A DNA stretch of 64,000 bases from the NCBI RefSeq assembly GCF_002943565.1, contig NZ_PJCH01000015.1, forward strand, positions 186,001 through 250,000. Reading direction: 5' to 3'. The stretch comes from Hyphococcus luteus. GTDB taxonomy: Bacteria > Pseudomonadota > Alphaproteobacteria > Caulobacterales > Parvularculaceae. Under the pieces are notes generated by a model. It saw only the letters and a list, made by a program, of their open reading frames with translations, searched no databases and was not told the origin of the DNA. Shown here piece by piece: positions 63,724 through 64,000 of the stretch; position 1 is the first letter of the stretch, and each line of letters opens with the position of its first letter. Both the position numbers and the translations under genes were made by a program.

Positions 63724-63938
63724 GTCTAAAACCGCTCCTTCGAAAGCGCTTCAAAAAGTCCGCGCCCGATCTTCTCCCCAAGGCCGCTGCGTGGGGGACC
63801 GCTGATTAGGGGCCGCCTCACCCCCGCATCAACCCCATGCTTCAGAGGCCTTTCAAATATCCTTTCAGCCAAACGCCCTAAAGGCGCCGAATCGCCGTTC
63901 CGCGTCATTCTAGCATTGGAAGACGCGAACTCAGAGCG

Positions 63939-64000
63939 TTAGCCGTCAAATTCGACGCCAAAAAGGCGCCGGTATTCCCGGACGGCGTAGCGGTCGGTCA
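63939..64000 (-). CDS. C-terminal end of a dGTPase-like protein
   Basis: Only 19 codons are in the window, ending DRYAVREYRRLFGVEFDG and TAA. The motif DRYA-x3-(Y/H)RRLFG matches the end of deoxyguanosinetriphosphate triphosphohydrolase-like proteins, which lie upstream of argS-SPOR-nagZ in many alphaproteobacteria. Too short to be certain. The 215 bases between it and the SPOR gene have no supported gene. Confidence 0.5.
   Translation of the reverse strand, partial: TDRYAVREYRRLFGVEFDG

Noticed and set aside
63726-63908. 60-codon minus-strand frame upstream of the SPOR gene
   Set aside because: No ribosome site and no recognisable motif; composition fits non-coding DNA.

Overview
The window is a GC-rich, densely coded chromosome segment of an alphaproteobacterium. 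The housekeeping gene orders are alphaproteobacterial: yceD-plsX-fabH-ihfA-merR-tRNA-Pro, glyA-nrdR-nusB-thiL, and nagZ-scpA-scpB-tatA-tatB-tatC-serS-surE-nlpD. The cell-cycle and envelope regulators MucR and SciP (DUF1153) also point there. TonB receptors, a halogenase-like/SapC/JmjC cluster and sphingomonad-type aromatic genes suggest an aquatic Caulobacterales/Parvularculales/Sphingomonadales-like organism. The genus cannot be fixed from this sequence.

Layout. 1-2.0 kb: the end of an M19 dipeptidase and a secreted serine hydrolase, closed by a strong terminator. 2.0-5.4 kb: a complete molybdate operon modE-modA-modB-modC behind a textbook ModE box. 5.4-24.5 kb: an aromatic (probably phenylpropanoid or 4-alkylphenol) catabolic region. 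It holds a PQQ quinohemoprotein alcohol dehydrogenase, two aldehyde dehydrogenases, two MarR regulators, a lignostilbene/isoeugenol-type dioxygenase, a VAO/eugenol-hydroxylase-type flavoprotein with its own lipoprotein cytochrome c, DUF3237, NmrA and NTF2-like proteins, an aromatic-acid MFS carrier and a TonB receptor. Two palindromic operator families run through it: TACC-N4-GGTA at four places and TAACGRYCGTTA at two. I read these as the binding sites of the two MarR proteins.

24.6-31.6 kb: a second outer-membrane uptake locus (large TonB receptor, SapC, JmjC/cupin, tryptophan-halogenase-like flavoprotein) with a LacI-type palindrome upstream. 31.9-40.8 kb: tRNA-Tyr, rlmB, an S2P-type protease, a GST-GFA-HAD operon, an amidohydrolase lipoprotein, an AidB-like acyl-CoA dehydrogenase, small proteins and tRNA-Pro. 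40.9-49.6 kb: lipid synthesis, IHF, BamE, ThiL, NusB, NrdR and GlyA. 50.0-52.6 kb: MucR, SciP and an orphan FlhF-like GTPase. 53.2-64 kb: the envelope/Tat/segregation run on the minus strand, interrupted by palindromic REP-like elements.

The most unusual single item is serS. It is intact and in frame, but carries an insertion of about 100 residues, predicted to be coiled coil and encoded by visibly AT-rich DNA, between class II motifs 1 and 2. Other points of interest are a one-base frameshift in an NTF2-like gene, a mucR-sciP neighbourhood, a MucR with a degenerate zinc finger, and tandem stem-loops at 52.8 kb.
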